Made by a program: the position numbers and the translations under genes. A model generated the notes under the pieces. The model saw only the letters and a program-made list of their open reading frames with translations, made no database searches and was not told the origin of the DNA. DNA of 64,000 nt. It comes from [Flexibacter] sp. ATCC 35103 (lineage in GTDB: Bacteria; Bacteroidota; Bacteroidia; Flavobacteriales; Flavobacteriaceae). The stretch is from positions 828,943 to 892,942 of the forward strand of contig NZ_MTQF01000001.1 in NCBI RefSeq assembly GCF_001975985.1, written 5' to 3'. Below, in pieces: positions 1 through 8,732 of the stretch; position 1 is the first letter of the stretch; the number at the start of each line of letters is the position of its first letter.

Positions 1-1241
1 CTGGCCGCGATATGATGGGAATTGCGCAAACCGGTACCGGTAAAACATTTGCTTACTTATTGCCCCTTTTAAAATTATATAAATTTACACCAACCAATAC
101 ACCTAAAATTGTAATTCTGGTTCCAACACGTGAACTAGTCGTTCAGGTGGTAGAAGAAGTAGAGAAATTGACCAAATACATGTCGGTTAAAACACTTGGT
201 ATTTTTGGTGGGGTAAATATCAATACACAAAAAAAAGCCGTTTATGAAGGTGTCGATATTTTAGTAGGAACACCAGGACGTACAATGGATTTAGCGCTTG
301 ATGCCGTAATTCGTTTTGATGAAACTCAAAAATTAGTAATCGATGAGTTTGACGAAATGCTGAATTTGGGATTCCGCACACAATTAACAGCGCTTTTGGC
401 GATGATGAAAACCAAACGTCAAAACATTCTTTTCTCTGCAACAATGACTGATGAAGTTGATGCTGTTTTGAATGACTTTTTTGATTTCCCGGAAGAAGTT
501 ACTCTTGCGGCTTCAGGTACTCCGCTTGAAAACATTACTCAGGTTACTTATAATGTTCCTAACTTTAATACAAAAGTAAATCTGTTAAAACATTTATTAG
601 AAACAAACGAAAGCATGGAACGTGTTTTGGTTTTTGTGAATAATAAAAAGATTTCGGATATGCTTCATACCAGAATCGAAGAGGATTTTGAAGGTCAGTT
701 TGGAGTAATTCACTCGAACAAATCTCAAAATTATCGTTTGAGTACAATGGCTGAATTCCAGGAAGGAAATCTTCGCGGATTAATCACGACTGATATTATG
801 GCGAGAGGTTTGGATATCTCGAATATCTCTCACGTCATCAACTTCGAGCTTCCTGAATTTCCTGAGCTATACATGCACAGAATTGGTCGTACAGGTCGTG
901 CAGATGCTACAGGAACCGCAATTAGCTTTATCACGCCTCGTGAAGAAGAGTTTAAGGTAGAAGTAGAAGTATTGATGAATCAGGAACTTGCAATTGCAGA
1001 TTTTCCTGAAGAAGTTGAAATTTCATCCAAATTAATCGAACCTGAAAAGGACAAACAACCGATTAAGTTTTTAATGAAAAAACAAAAACTGACAGGTGAC
1101 GGTGCTTTTCATGAAAAAGATAAAAAGAATAAAAAAGTGAATCTGGGCGGACCTTCTAAAACAAAAAAGAAAACCCACGGATCTGTCAATCGAAATATGT
1201 TGAAAACAAGAGATAAAAAGAGAAAAGATAAGAACAAGTAA
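1..1241 (+). CDS. DEAD-box type RNA helicase, 5' end outside the window
   Basis: ATP-dependent RNA helicase of superfamily 2, cytoplasmic, likely in RNA remodelling or ribosome assembly. The frame is open to the window edge (codons for GRD precede the first ATG at 12), so the Q motif and true start lie upstream. Visible motifs in order: I AQTGTGKT, Ia PTREL, Ib TPGR, II DEFD at 342-353 (not DEAD), III SAT, IV VFVNNK, V TTDIMARGLD, VI HRIGRTGR. The last ~60 residues are lysine-rich, a typical RNA-binding tail. Everything catalytic downstream of motif I is intact. The second helicase in this window (58851) has canonical DEAD, so the DEFD change is specific to this gene. A strong hairpin follows the stop codon. 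Confidence 0.93.
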   Translation, partial: GRDMMGIAQTGTGKTFAYLLPLLKLYKFTPTNTPKIVILVPTRELVVQVVEEVEKLTKYMSVKTLGIFGGVNINTQKKAVYEGVDILVGTPGRTMDLALDAVIRFDETQKLVIDEFDEMLNLGFRTQLTALLAMMKTKRQNILFSATMTDEVDAVLNDFFDFPEEVTLAASGTPLENITQVTYNVPNFNTKVNLLKHLLETNESMERVLVFVNNKKISDMLHTRIEEDFEGQFGVIHSNKSQNYRLSTMAEFQEGNLRGLITTDIMARGLDISNISHVINFELPEFPELYMHRIGRTGRADATGTAISFITPREEEFKVEVEVLMNQELAIADFPEEVEISSKLIEPEKDKQPIKFLMKKQKLTGDGAFHEKDKKNKKVNLGGPSKTKKKTHGSVNRNMLKTRDKKRKDKNK

Positions 1242-1261
1242 TCTCTAAAAATCTAATAAAA

Positions 1262-1308
1262 AAATCCAAATTCTAAGTTCAACAACTTGGAATTTGGATT
1301 TTTTTTGT
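1262..1308. terminator. Rho-independent terminator after the helicase
   Basis: An 18-bp stem (AAATCCAAATTCTAAGTT against AACTTGGAATTTGGATTT, one G-T pair) with a 4-nt loop is followed by eight or more T. The A-run on the left side could also stop minus-strand transcripts. The AAATTCCAAATT-type stem recurs near 6436, 32004 and 60796. Confidence 0.8.
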
Positions 1309-1375
1309 CTCAGTTTTCAGTTTCAGTTTTCAGTACTTCTAAGAAGCTGAAAACTGAGACCGAGACTGAAAACTA
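1307..1375. repeat. CAGTYT-type palindromic repeat, copy 1
   Basis: Left arm of repeated CAGTTT/CAGTCT units and a right arm of CTGAAAACT/CTGAGAC units fold into a hairpin (core CAGTTTTCAG-ta-CTTCT / AGAAG-c-TGAAAACTG). The same units recur at 6661, 9341, 12724, 37450, 62424 and 63824. The right end overlaps the stop codon of the convergent lactonase gene. Confidence 0.75.
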
Positions 1376-2485
1376 TATTTTGGTAAAAACAAGTCCAACC
1401 GGTGAACACAATTCGATCTTTTTTCCTGTTTTTTTAAGTTTTCCGGTTGCTTTATCTCTTTTAAAAATAATAATATCATTTGTATATTGATGCCCGACGA
1501 GAAGGTAATTTCCTGTTGGGTCAATAACAAAATCCCTTGGTCCTTTTCCTAAAGTACTTTCTTGCTCTACAAATTTAATACTTCCGTCTTTTAGAATTTG
1601 ATACACTGTAATAGCATTTACATCTCCACGATCTGAAACGTAAAGAAAGTTTCCGTCAGGCGAAATTTTTATTGCTGCAGAACTATTAGCACCTTTAAAA
1701 TCCTTCGGGATTATATTGGTTTCTTTTAAAAGCTTTAAACCTCCGGTTTTATTGTATGCAAAAGTTGTCAATGTACCATCTAATTCCTGAACTAAATACA
1801 CGAATTTACCATCTTTACTGAACACCAAATGCCTTGGGCCACTTCCTGATTTTACATCAACAGTTTCTTTTAGCGTAAGAACTTCATGTGCTGCACCCGG
1901 ATTGTATTTATAAATAAAAACTTTATCCTGACCCAGATCATTTGATAATACAAATTTCTTGTCCGGAGAAAAAACAACCTGATGCACATGTGCTTTTTCC
2001 TGACGTGCCGCATTTGGTCCTTTGCCTTCATGCTGAAGCAATTGTTGTCCTTCGGTTATACTTCCGTCAGCATTTTTCTTAAATACTGCAATACTACCGC
2101 CGGAATAATTGGCAACGATCACATTTTTATCATCGTTTATTAAATGACAAGGATCAGCTCCTAAAGAAGAGTTAGAATTTAACAGCTTAAGTTTACCCGT
2201 TTTTGAATCGTAAGTAAATGTACTTACAGCGCTTTGCGTTCCGTTTTCGTTTACTGCATAAATAAATTTATTATTTGCTGAAACTGATAAATAACTTGGA
2301 CTTATCACATTTTCAGATGAGTTTTTTAATTTAAAATCACCGGAAGCTGCATCAAACTCATAAACATATATTCCTTTACTATCGCAAGTGTTGGTATATG
2401 TTCCTACTAATAAATTAAATTTATTTTGTGCTTGCAGAGTTTGTAAAGCTAAAGCCGAAAAAAGCATTATATATAATCTCTTCAT
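1373..2485 (-). CDS. secreted lactonase-family seven-bladed beta-propeller (YkgB/6-phosphogluconolactonase-like)
   Basis: About 370 residues. A signal peptide (MKRLYIMLFSALALQTLQAQ) sends it to the periplasm or outside. The body consists of repeated propeller blades with signatures such as LLVGTYT near the start, SPDKKFVLSNDLGQDKV, and GPRHLVFSKDGKFVYLVQE, and ends in SPVGLVFTKI. This is the lactonase/3-carboxymuconate cyclase-like family; cytoplasmic relatives hydrolyse 6-phosphogluconolactone, but the substrate of exported bacteroidotal members is unknown. I chose the ATG at 2485 rather than the one 12 codons upstream because it starts directly at the signal peptide. It is monocistronic, convergent with the helicase, and its TAG stop lies in the edge of an intergenic repeat. 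Confidence 0.85.
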   Translation of the reverse strand: MKRLYIMLFSALALQTLQAQNKFNLLVGTYTNTCDSKGIYVYEFDAASGDFKLKNSSENVISPSYLSVSANNKFIYAVNENGTQSAVSTFTYDSKTGKLKLLNSNSSLGADPCHLINDDKNVIVANYSGGSIAVFKKNADGSITEGQQLLQHEGKGPNAARQEKAHVHQVVFSPDKKFVLSNDLGQDKVFIYKYNPGAAHEVLTLKETVDVKSGSGPRHLVFSKDGKFVYLVQELDGTLTTFAYNKTGGLKLLKETNIIPKDFKGANSSAAIKISPDGNFLYVSDRGDVNAITVYQILKDGSIKFVEQESTLGKGPRDFVIDPTGNYLLVGHQYTNDIIIFKRDKATGKLKKTGKKIELCSPVGLVFTKI

Positions 2486-2707
2486 ATTTTTTAATTGTTT
2501 TTTGAATGCTAAAATACTCAATAATATCTTTTAGAAGCTTATTTTTTGTTACAAATGAAATTGCAAAAGTTACATTTTTCAAACTCCGCTGTGTAATTTT
2601 CAAATCCTATAAGTAATGTAAGTTCATTTAACTTTTAGTATAATTTGAATCTCTTAGATTACTTATATGGTTTACTAAATATACCTATATGTTTGACGAA
2701 AAATTTG

Positions 2708-2715
2708 TATTTTTG
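2708..2715 (+). promoter_or_regulatory. candidate -7 element TATTTTTG before the BatA-domain gene
   Basis: Matches the Bacteroidota -7 consensus TAnnTTTG, 41 bp before the ATG. No TTTG sits at the ideal 17-23 bp upstream, so only the -7 half is supported. Confidence 0.35.
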
Positions 2716-2756
2716 ACCAGCATCTACAAAACGTAGTGAAATAAATCTAAGCCAGA

Positions 2757-4685
2757 ATGCATTTTAAACATCCCGAAATTCTATACTTTCTGTTTTTATT
2801 GATTGTTCCAATTTTGGTTCACTTATTTCAATTACGACGTTTTAAAACCTCTTACTTTACGAATGTTCGCTTCTTAAAAGAACTTTCGATCCAGACCCGC
2901 AAAAGTTCAAAAATTAAAAAAAGACTTTTATTAGCCACTCGTTTGCTATTGTTAACTTGCGTTATCCTGGCATTTGCCCAACCTTTTTTTGAAGCCAAAG
3001 ACAGCAAAAATGCCGCTAATGAAATGTATATTATCCTGGATAATTCCTTTAGTATGCAAGCCAAAGGAAAAAAAGGCGAATTATTAAAACGTGCTGTTCA
3101 GGAATTATTAGAAAATACTCCGGAAACCGCCCAGTTTTCTTTATTAACAAACACTGAAAATTACTGGAACACAGATATAAAATCATCCAAGGGTGCTTTG
3201 CAAAATCTAAAATACAGCGCAACACCTTTTGAGCTTCAGTCGATTATGGCAAAAATAAAAGCACATAAATCAGCTCATAAAAAAGATATCGTCATTATTA
3301 CAGATGCTGTTGGTCTCTCAGAAAAAGATGTGAAAAACATGGATACTGAAGAGAGACCTTATTTCATTATTCCTGAAGCTGAACAAAAAAACAACATTGC
3401 TATTGACAGCGTTTTTATCAACCAGACTTTAGAAAATTTCTATGAAATAAGCGTTAATTTATCTGCTTATGGAGAAGATTTCAAACCTGTTTCTATGGCT
3501 TTATACAATCAAAACAAACTGATTGCCAAAACAATTATCAATTTTGATACAAAGAAAAAGAAAATCAATTTTACAATTCCAAAAGAAGCTTTTCATGGAT
3601 ATGTAACTATTGAAGACAATGGTCTGACTTATGATAACAAACTTTATTTTAGTATTTCGAAAACTAAAAAAACAAATATTATTAGTATTGGAGAACCTGA
3701 AAAAAGCAATTTTTTATCGAGAATTTATACTTCGGCAGAATTCAATTATAATAACTATTCGATCAGCAGTTTAGATTATAATAGTTTAGACAAACAAAAT
3801 ACAATTATCCTGAACGAATTAATAGAAGTTCCACAGGCTTTACAAACGACCTTAAAAGCATTTGTTTCTAAAGGTGGAAACCTGGTTGTAATTCCTTCAG
3901 AAAAAAGTTCAATTTCTAATCTAAACACTTTCTTAGGGAATTTTGGAAAAGTTCAGTTTAAAAATTTAGAGAATAAAAGTAAATTAATTACCAAAATAAA
4001 TTTCGATCATCCTTTGTTTACAGGGGTTTTTGAAAACAAGATCACTAATTTTCAATATCCAAAAACAAATAGTTCATTTGATATTTCAAGTCCATATCCG
4101 GCCGTTTTATCTTATGAAGATCAAAGCGTATTTGTAACCGCGATTCAAAATCCGGTTTCTGGAATTACTATTTTTTCAGCTCCAATAAACACAACAAATT
4201 CAAACTTTCAGCAATCACCTTTAATTGTTCCGTTATTTTATAAAATGGGTCAAAACAATCAAAAAACCGGAGTCAATGCATTGACAATTGGCAATAACCA
4301 GCCTTATTTTGTGGATGTTTTATTGACAAAAGATGCAATTCTGGAAGTAAAAGGAATTGAAGATTCTTTTATTCCGATTCAGCAAATCCTGAATAATAAA
4401 GTAAAATTAACCTTTAATGACTTTCCTGAAACCGCAGGAAATTATAGTGTTTTTGATAAAAAAGAATGGGTTGAAAATCTGAGTTTCAATTACAAAAGAA
4501 GTGAAAGCGATTTAAGTCAGGTGAATACAAATATTATTTCGGATTTTAAAACTGCCGATACGATTTCTACCATTTTTAATACGCTGCAAACTGAGCGAAC
4601 CGACAGTCAAATTTGGAAATGGTTTGTTATCTTTGCACTGTTATTTTTAGCATTAGAAATGGCAATTATAAAATTTGTGAAGTAA
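2757..4685 (+). CDS. BatA-domain membrane protein with vWA-like region
   Basis: 642 residues. The N-terminus matches the aerotolerance-regulator BatA N-terminal domain: helix 1 at residues ~8-25, a basic loop (LRRFKTSYFTNVRFLKEL), helix 2 at ~57-77. A von Willebrand A-like segment follows, with a DxSxS metal-site motif (D95, S97, S99) in DNSFSM, and then a long beta-rich periplasmic region. A C-terminal helix (~620-640) re-anchors the chain. Bat proteins are linked to stress and cell-envelope physiology in Bacteroidota; the exact role of this class is unknown. It stands alone and is separated from the next gene by a 28-bp inverted repeat. Confidence 0.82.
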   Translation: MHFKHPEILYFLFLLIVPILVHLFQLRRFKTSYFTNVRFLKELSIQTRKSSKIKKRLLLATRLLLLTCVILAFAQPFFEAKDSKNAANEMYIILDNSFSMQAKGKKGELLKRAVQELLENTPETAQFSLLTNTENYWNTDIKSSKGALQNLKYSATPFELQSIMAKIKAHKSAHKKDIVIITDAVGLSEKDVKNMDTEERPYFIIPEAEQKNNIAIDSVFINQTLENFYEISVNLSAYGEDFKPVSMALYNQNKLIAKTIINFDTKKKKINFTIPKEAFHGYVTIEDNGLTYDNKLYFSISKTKKTNIISIGEPEKSNFLSRIYTSAEFNYNNYSISSLDYNSLDKQNTIILNELIEVPQALQTTLKAFVSKGGNLVVIPSEKSSISNLNTFLGNFGKVQFKNLENKSKLITKINFDHPLFTGVFENKITNFQYPKTNSSFDISSPYPAVLSYEDQSVFVTAIQNPVSGITIFSAPINTTNSNFQQSPLIVPLFYKMGQNNQKTGVNALTIGNNQPYFVDVLLTKDAILEVKGIEDSFIPIQQILNNKVKLTFNDFPETAGNYSVFDKKEWVENLSFNYKRSESDLSQVNTNIISDFKTADTISTIFNTLQTERTDSQIWKWFVIFALLFLALEMAIIKFVK

Positions 4686-4712
4686 AACGTAACGTTTCTT
4701 TCGTTTAGTTTT

Positions 4713-4800
4713 TGTCATTTCGACGAAGGAGAAATCACATAAAGTAAAGACACACAGTACGTCGCTCTCTGAATGTGATTTCTCCTTCGTCGAAATGACA
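4713..4800. repeat. perfect 28-bp inverted repeat (TGTCATTTCGACGAAGGAG type)
   Basis: The arms 4713-4740 and 4773-4800 are exact reverse complements over 28 bp, around a 32-nt loop. Left arm begins TGTCATTTCGACGAAGG and ends AAATCACAT. I recall this sequence as a repeat dispersed through flavobacterial genomes. A decayed half copy is visible at 12764-12790. There is no ORF inside and no T-run, so it is not a simple terminator. Confidence 0.9.
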
Positions 4801-4839
4801 AGCAAGAATCTGTAAATACAAAAATAAATTTATCTACAT

Positions 4840-6096
4840 ATGAAAATAATCATCAGAAGCGCCAAAATTATCGATTCAAAAAGTCCGTTTCATAATCAGA
4901 CCGTTGATCTTTTAATTGCAGATGGTTTAATAGAAAAAATAGGAACTTCGATTCTTGATATCGAGGATACAACCGAAGTTAAATTTGATAATCTACACCT
5001 TTCTCAAGGCTGGTTTGACAGCAGTGTTTCACTTGGTGAACCGGGTTATGAAGACAGGGAAACAATTGCAAACGGATTAAATGTTGCAGCAAAAAGTGGT
5101 TTTACGGCAATCGCTTTACAACCAAACTCTTTTCCTGTTATCGACAATCAATCTCAGGTAAATTTTGTAAAAAATAAAGCAAATGGTTTTGTTACAGAAC
5201 TTTTCCCAATTGGCGCATTGACCAAAGCCAGCGAAGGAAAAGATATGGCCGAATTATTTGATATGAAAAAATCCGGAGCGGTTGCTTTTGGAGATTATAA
5301 TAAAAGTATCGACAACGCCAACTTATTAAAAATCGCTTTACAATATGTACAGGATTTCGACGGATTGGTTATTACCTATTCTCAGGATCCAAACATAAAA
5401 GGAAATGGTGTTGCAAATGAAGGAATTGTTTCGACCAAATTAGGTTTAAAAGGAATCCCTAATTTAGCCGAAGAATTACAAGTAGCGAGAAATTTATACT
5501 TATTAGAATATACGGGTGGAAAACTTCACATTCCGACCATTTCTACAGCAAAATCGGTTGAGTTAATCAGAGAAGCCAAAGCAAAAGGATTACAAGTAAC
5601 TACTAGTGTTTCTGTGCATCATTTGGTTTTAACCGATGAAAAACTAGAAGGTTTCGATACCCGTTTTAAAGTTACACCGCCATTAAGAACTGAAACCGAC
5701 AGACAAGCTTTATTAAACGGGGTTACAGACGGAACAATCGATATGATTACGTCAGACCATAACCCAATGGATATTGAATTCAAGAAAATGGAATTTGATA
5801 CGGCAAAAAACGGAACTATTGGTCTTGAAAGTGCTTTTGGAGCTTTATTAACTGTTCTACCTCTGGAAACGGTAATTGAGAAATTAACTTTAGGAAAAGC
5901 TGTTTTCGGAATCGAAAATAGTCCAATAACTGAAGGATCTAAAGCCAACTTTACTTTCTTTACTCCGGAAGGAAAATCGACTTTTACAAAAGCAAATATT
6001 CTCTCGAAATCTAAAAATTCTGCTTTTTTAGGAACTGAAATAAAAGGTTCTGTCTACGGAATTTTAAATCAAAATCAACTTGTTACATCTAAATAA
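4840..6096 (+). CDS. dihydroorotase-like amidohydrolase lacking metal ligands
   Basis: 418 residues, full length for class I dihydroorotase, the third enzyme of pyrimidine synthesis. The fold is clear from PPLR, TDGTIDMITSDH and GLESAFG. However, the metal-binding DxHxHxREPG motif reads DSSVSLGEPG (residues 60-69), so both histidines are serines. The later HxxHxST site reads HIPTIST, and the TDHAPH site reads SDHNPMD. Catalysis therefore looks lost. Inactive dihydroorotases (PyrC' of Pseudomonas) serve as structural partners of aspartate transcarbamoylase, and such a role is a reasonable inference here. A 108-residue membrane protein follows after 5 bp in the same operon. Confidence 0.88.
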   Translation: MKIIIRSAKIIDSKSPFHNQTVDLLIADGLIEKIGTSILDIEDTTEVKFDNLHLSQGWFDSSVSLGEPGYEDRETIANGLNVAAKSGFTAIALQPNSFPVIDNQSQVNFVKNKANGFVTELFPIGALTKASEGKDMAELFDMKKSGAVAFGDYNKSIDNANLLKIALQYVQDFDGLVITYSQDPNIKGNGVANEGIVSTKLGLKGIPNLAEELQVARNLYLLEYTGGKLHIPTISTAKSVELIREAKAKGLQVTTSVSVHHLVLTDEKLEGFDTRFKVTPPLRTETDRQALLNGVTDGTIDMITSDHNPMDIEFKKMEFDTAKNGTIGLESAFGALLTVLPLETVIEKLTLGKAVFGIENSPITEGSKANFTFFTPEGKSTFTKANILSKSKNSAFLGTEIKGSVYGILNQNQLVTSK

Positions 6097-6101
6097 TTAC
6101 A

Positions 6102-6428
6102 ATGAATAATTCAATCGAGGAGGGAAAATCAATCGCCATTACCAGTTATATCTTAATTATTGGTGTTTTGATCGCGATGTCTATGAACTCTGAAAATAAA
6201 AATAGTTTTGCCTCATTCCATATTCGTCAGGCTTTAGGATTATCCCTTGCTTTTATTTCTTTTGGGGCAATTATTAGCAATTTTGACAGCTTTATGATTA
6301 CTTTCCCAATGTGGATTTGTATTTCTATCTTATGGACTTATGGGATTTTTAGCGCTATTCAGGGACAAACTAGACCAATACCATTAGTGGGGAATTTATT
6401 TCAAAAATGGTTTAAAAGTATCGGATAG
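6102..6428 (+). CDS. small membrane protein, DUF4870/Tic20-like
   Basis: 108 residues with three predicted membrane helices (~12-29, ~42-60, ~67-87). The sequence around FASFHIRQALGLSLAF resembles the DUF4870/Tic20-like group, where a histidine/arginine-containing loop precedes helix 2. It starts 5 bp after the dihydroorotase-like gene and is surely cotranscribed with it. The function is unknown; I rely on the topology and this one motif for the family call. Confidence 0.65.
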   Translation: MNNSIEEGKSIAITSYILIIGVLIAMSMNSENKNSFASFHIRQALGLSLAFISFGAIISNFDSFMITFPMWICISILWTYGIFSAIQGQTRPIPLVGNLFQKWFKSIG

Positions 6429-6435
6429 ATTAAAA

Positions 6436-6691
6436 CCAAATTCCAAATTTTGAAATTCCAAATTCCAATTAGAAAATAAAATTTAAAATTTAAAAAAAAA
6501 CCGTTGAAATCTGCGTTTTCGCTTTAGCGAATCTGTTTTATCAACGTATAAATTTTGAACACGGATGACGCAGATTTGCAAGCAAAAACGCGGATAAAAA
6601 CAGATTTCTTTATCATCCTAATTAAAGCTCAAAGCATAAAATATAACAAACTCGTAATTCAGCTGAAAACTGAGACTGCGACTGAAAACTA
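6436..6691. repeat. composite intergenic repeat block
   Basis: Three elements lie side by side. First, AAATTCCA units (6436-6471). Second, a degenerate inverted pair with GAAATCTGCG...AATCTG (6504-6546) against ACGGATGACGCAGATTT...AACGCGGAT (6561-6607), a sequence style I recognise as common in flavobacterial intergenic DNA. Third, a half copy of the CAGTYT family (6661-6691), which ends 5 bp before the next start codon. No coding potential. Confidence 0.65.
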
Positions 6692-6696
6692 AAAAA

Positions 6697-7341
6697 ATGA
6701 ATCTATCTCTAGAATATAAAATACAAGAACCTAAAGTTATCTTAGATAAAAACCCTGTTTTACTTTTATTACACGGATATGGCAGCAACGAAGCCGATTT
6801 ATTTTCGTTTGCGACTGAACTTCCTGATAATTACTATATTATTTCGGCAAGAGCGCCTTATGATTTGCAATACGGCGCATATGCGTGGTACGCAATAAAT
6901 TTTGATGCAGATCAGAATAAATTTTCAGATAACGAACAAGCTAAAACTTCTCGTGATTTAATAGCAACTTTTGTAGATGAATTGGTTGCCAATTATCCTA
7001 TTGATGCTAATAATGTGACTTTAATTGGTTTTAGCCAGGGTTCTATTTTGAGTTATTCGGTAGCACTTTCTTATCCTGAAAAAATTCAGAGAGTTGTCGC
7101 TATGAGCGGTTATTTCAACGACGAAATCATCAAGGAAGGTTACGAGAAAAACGATTTCAAAAACTTAAAAATATTTGCTTCTCACGGAACTGTAGATCAG
7201 GTTATTCCTATTGACTGGGCTAGAAAAACTCCTGCGATTCTGGAACAATTAAATATTCCTGTTACGTATAAAGAATATCCTGTTGGGCACGGTGTAGCTC
7301 CTCAAAATTTCTTTGATTTTAAGAATTGGCTGGCTGAGTAG
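6697..7341 (+). CDS. alpha/beta-hydrolase, phospholipase/carboxylesterase family
   Basis: 214 residues, the usual length for the cytoplasmic carboxylesterase/lysophospholipase (YpfH/Abhydrolase_2) family. The oxyanion-side motif HGYGSNEADLF is at 26-36. The nucleophile is S113 in GFSQGS, the acid D167 in HGTVDQVIP, and the base H198 in GHGV, so the triad is complete. No signal peptide. The start codon lies 5 bp after a half copy of a dispersed repeat, which may form part of the 5' leader. The physiological ester is not predictable. Confidence 0.88.
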   Translation: MNLSLEYKIQEPKVILDKNPVLLLLHGYGSNEADLFSFATELPDNYYIISARAPYDLQYGAYAWYAINFDADQNKFSDNEQAKTSRDLIATFVDELVANYPIDANNVTLIGFSQGSILSYSVALSYPEKIQRVVAMSGYFNDEIIKEGYEKNDFKNLKIFASHGTVDQVIPIDWARKTPAILEQLNIPVTYKEYPVGHGVAPQNFFDFKNWLAE

Positions 7342-7384
7342 TATTAATTAACAGAATAAATCAAAATCAAAAAAAGCAAACCAT

Positions 7385-7969
7385 ATGAAATTATTTCTTT
7401 CAATAGCTTTAATGTTACAAATATCAATATGCTTTTCCCAAACATATTATGGCCAAATAATTAACAATAAAAATGACACCATAAGTGTTCAGATCTTAAT
7501 TAAAGGAAATACGATCTTTAAAAATAATAAGATATTATCTATTCAAGAGAAAATTACCGTTATCGAAAATGGTATATCTAAAGATTATTATCCTGCTGAT
7601 TTAAAATCTTTCAAAATCAACATGAACAAAGAAGTAAAAACCTATGACAGCATAGATAATTCTACTTTTGCAGAAAGATTTTATTCTAACAAATTAAAAC
7701 TTTATTATAAATTAGTAAAAGTAGAGACCAAACAAAGTCCTTATTTTGCAATTTATAGGGTGTTTTTAATAAAAAAACCAAATCAGCAAGATATGACTAC
7801 ATTAATTCCAAACGGATTTAGTCGATTAATCACTCAAAATGAAATGCTTGAAAAAATTACTGATTGTGAAATCTCTGTAAATAAAATAAAAAATGATGAA
7901 GTAAAAATTAGTAACGAAGAAAAGTTAATTGATTTTGTAATAGACTATGAAAAAAATTGCTTCAATTAA
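7385..7969 (+). CDS. secreted protein of unknown function
   Basis: 194 residues with a signal peptide ending near CFSQ (residues 1-19). The mature part is lysine- and isoleucine-rich, alpha/beta in character, with no motif I recognise. The opening GQIINNKNDTISVQILIKG resembles the N-terminal beta-stranded start of several exported flavobacterial proteins that describe a transcript/config-like domain, but I cannot name it. It is the first of three small plus-strand genes (next after 32 bp) without known function. Confidence 0.65.
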   Translation: MKLFLSIALMLQISICFSQTYYGQIINNKNDTISVQILIKGNTIFKNNKILSIQEKITVIENGISKDYYPADLKSFKINMNKEVKTYDSIDNSTFAERFYSNKLKLYYKLVKVETKQSPYFAIYRVFLIKKPNQQDMTTLIPNGFSRLITQNEMLEKITDCEISVNKIKNDEVKISNEEKLIDFVIDYEKNCFN

Positions 7970-8001
7970 ACCAAAATTAATATCATAATTATCAATAAAA
8001 T

Positions 8002-8667
8002 ATGAATAAAAAATTACTCTTATTTTTCCTTTTTACTACTTCAATTGGATTCTCTCAGCAAATTGAATTTGGTCCAAATATTAGTTATGGATTTACAAAT
8101 ATTGCTAATTCAAGAGTAACAGAAGGACGTGCAGTAATTGGTGATGCATTGTGGAATATCAACGAAGGATTTTCAGTTTTATATTATTTTGGCAATCCAC
8201 ATCAAAAAGGTACAAACGGTATTCATTTTGAATTTGTAAATAGTAAAAGAGGCTCAAAAAGCGAATCTAATTCTGGATCAGAATATAACTTTGATTCTAA
8301 CTCTCTTAATTTAAATTACAGAAGAGCTGGTAGTTTAGGAAATAATTTTGGAATTTATGCAGATTTAGGTTTTGGTTATAATATCTTAGATAATAACAAT
8401 ATTTACAGTGGAAATATTGACGAACTTTCCGCTTTTAAAAAAGTAAACACAAATTTAACCATCAAAACTAACGAAATAACCTTTTTGTTTGCACTTGGAG
8501 TTGATAAACTTATTTTAAAAGATAATTTTGTTGTTTTCTTTGAACTTAATGGAGATGCCGGAATTACTAAAATAAACGAAGGTTCTGGCTCTTACAGAAC
8601 ACAATCTATGGGTTTTTCTACTGGAATTCGCTATATAATCAATGTAAAAAAGAAAGAATTAAATTAA
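8002..8667 (+). CDS. secreted outer-membrane beta-barrel-like protein
   Basis: 221 residues. Signal peptide MNKKLLLFFLFTTSIGFSQ, then alternating strands with aromatic and glycine residues (FGPNISYGFTN, GIYADLGFGYNIL, FSTGIRYIINVKKKELN). This pattern suits a small 8-10-strand barrel such as the OMP_b-brl group. It ends in a charged tail rather than the usual terminal aromatic, so membrane insertion is inferred. It lies 32 bp behind the preceding secreted protein. Confidence 0.65.
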   Translation: MNKKLLLFFLFTTSIGFSQQIEFGPNISYGFTNIANSRVTEGRAVIGDALWNINEGFSVLYYFGNPHQKGTNGIHFEFVNSKRGSKSESNSGSEYNFDSNSLNLNYRRAGSLGNNFGIYADLGFGYNILDNNNIYSGNIDELSAFKKVNTNLTIKTNEITFLFALGVDKLILKDNFVVFFELNGDAGITKINEGSGSYRTQSMGFSTGIRYIINVKKKELN

Positions 8668-8732
8668 ATTAAATTTAAGTTACCGTTTTCAATCTTATTC
8701 TCACATTATTCATTTATTTTAAATCATCAACA

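Noticed and set aside
4713-4800. Possible insertion-sequence ends
   Set aside because: No transposase, no target duplication visible, and the loop is only 32 bp.
5619-5948. 109-codon open frame on the minus strand inside the dihydroorotase-like gene
   Set aside because: Fully antisense to a well-supported gene, with no domain or start signals.
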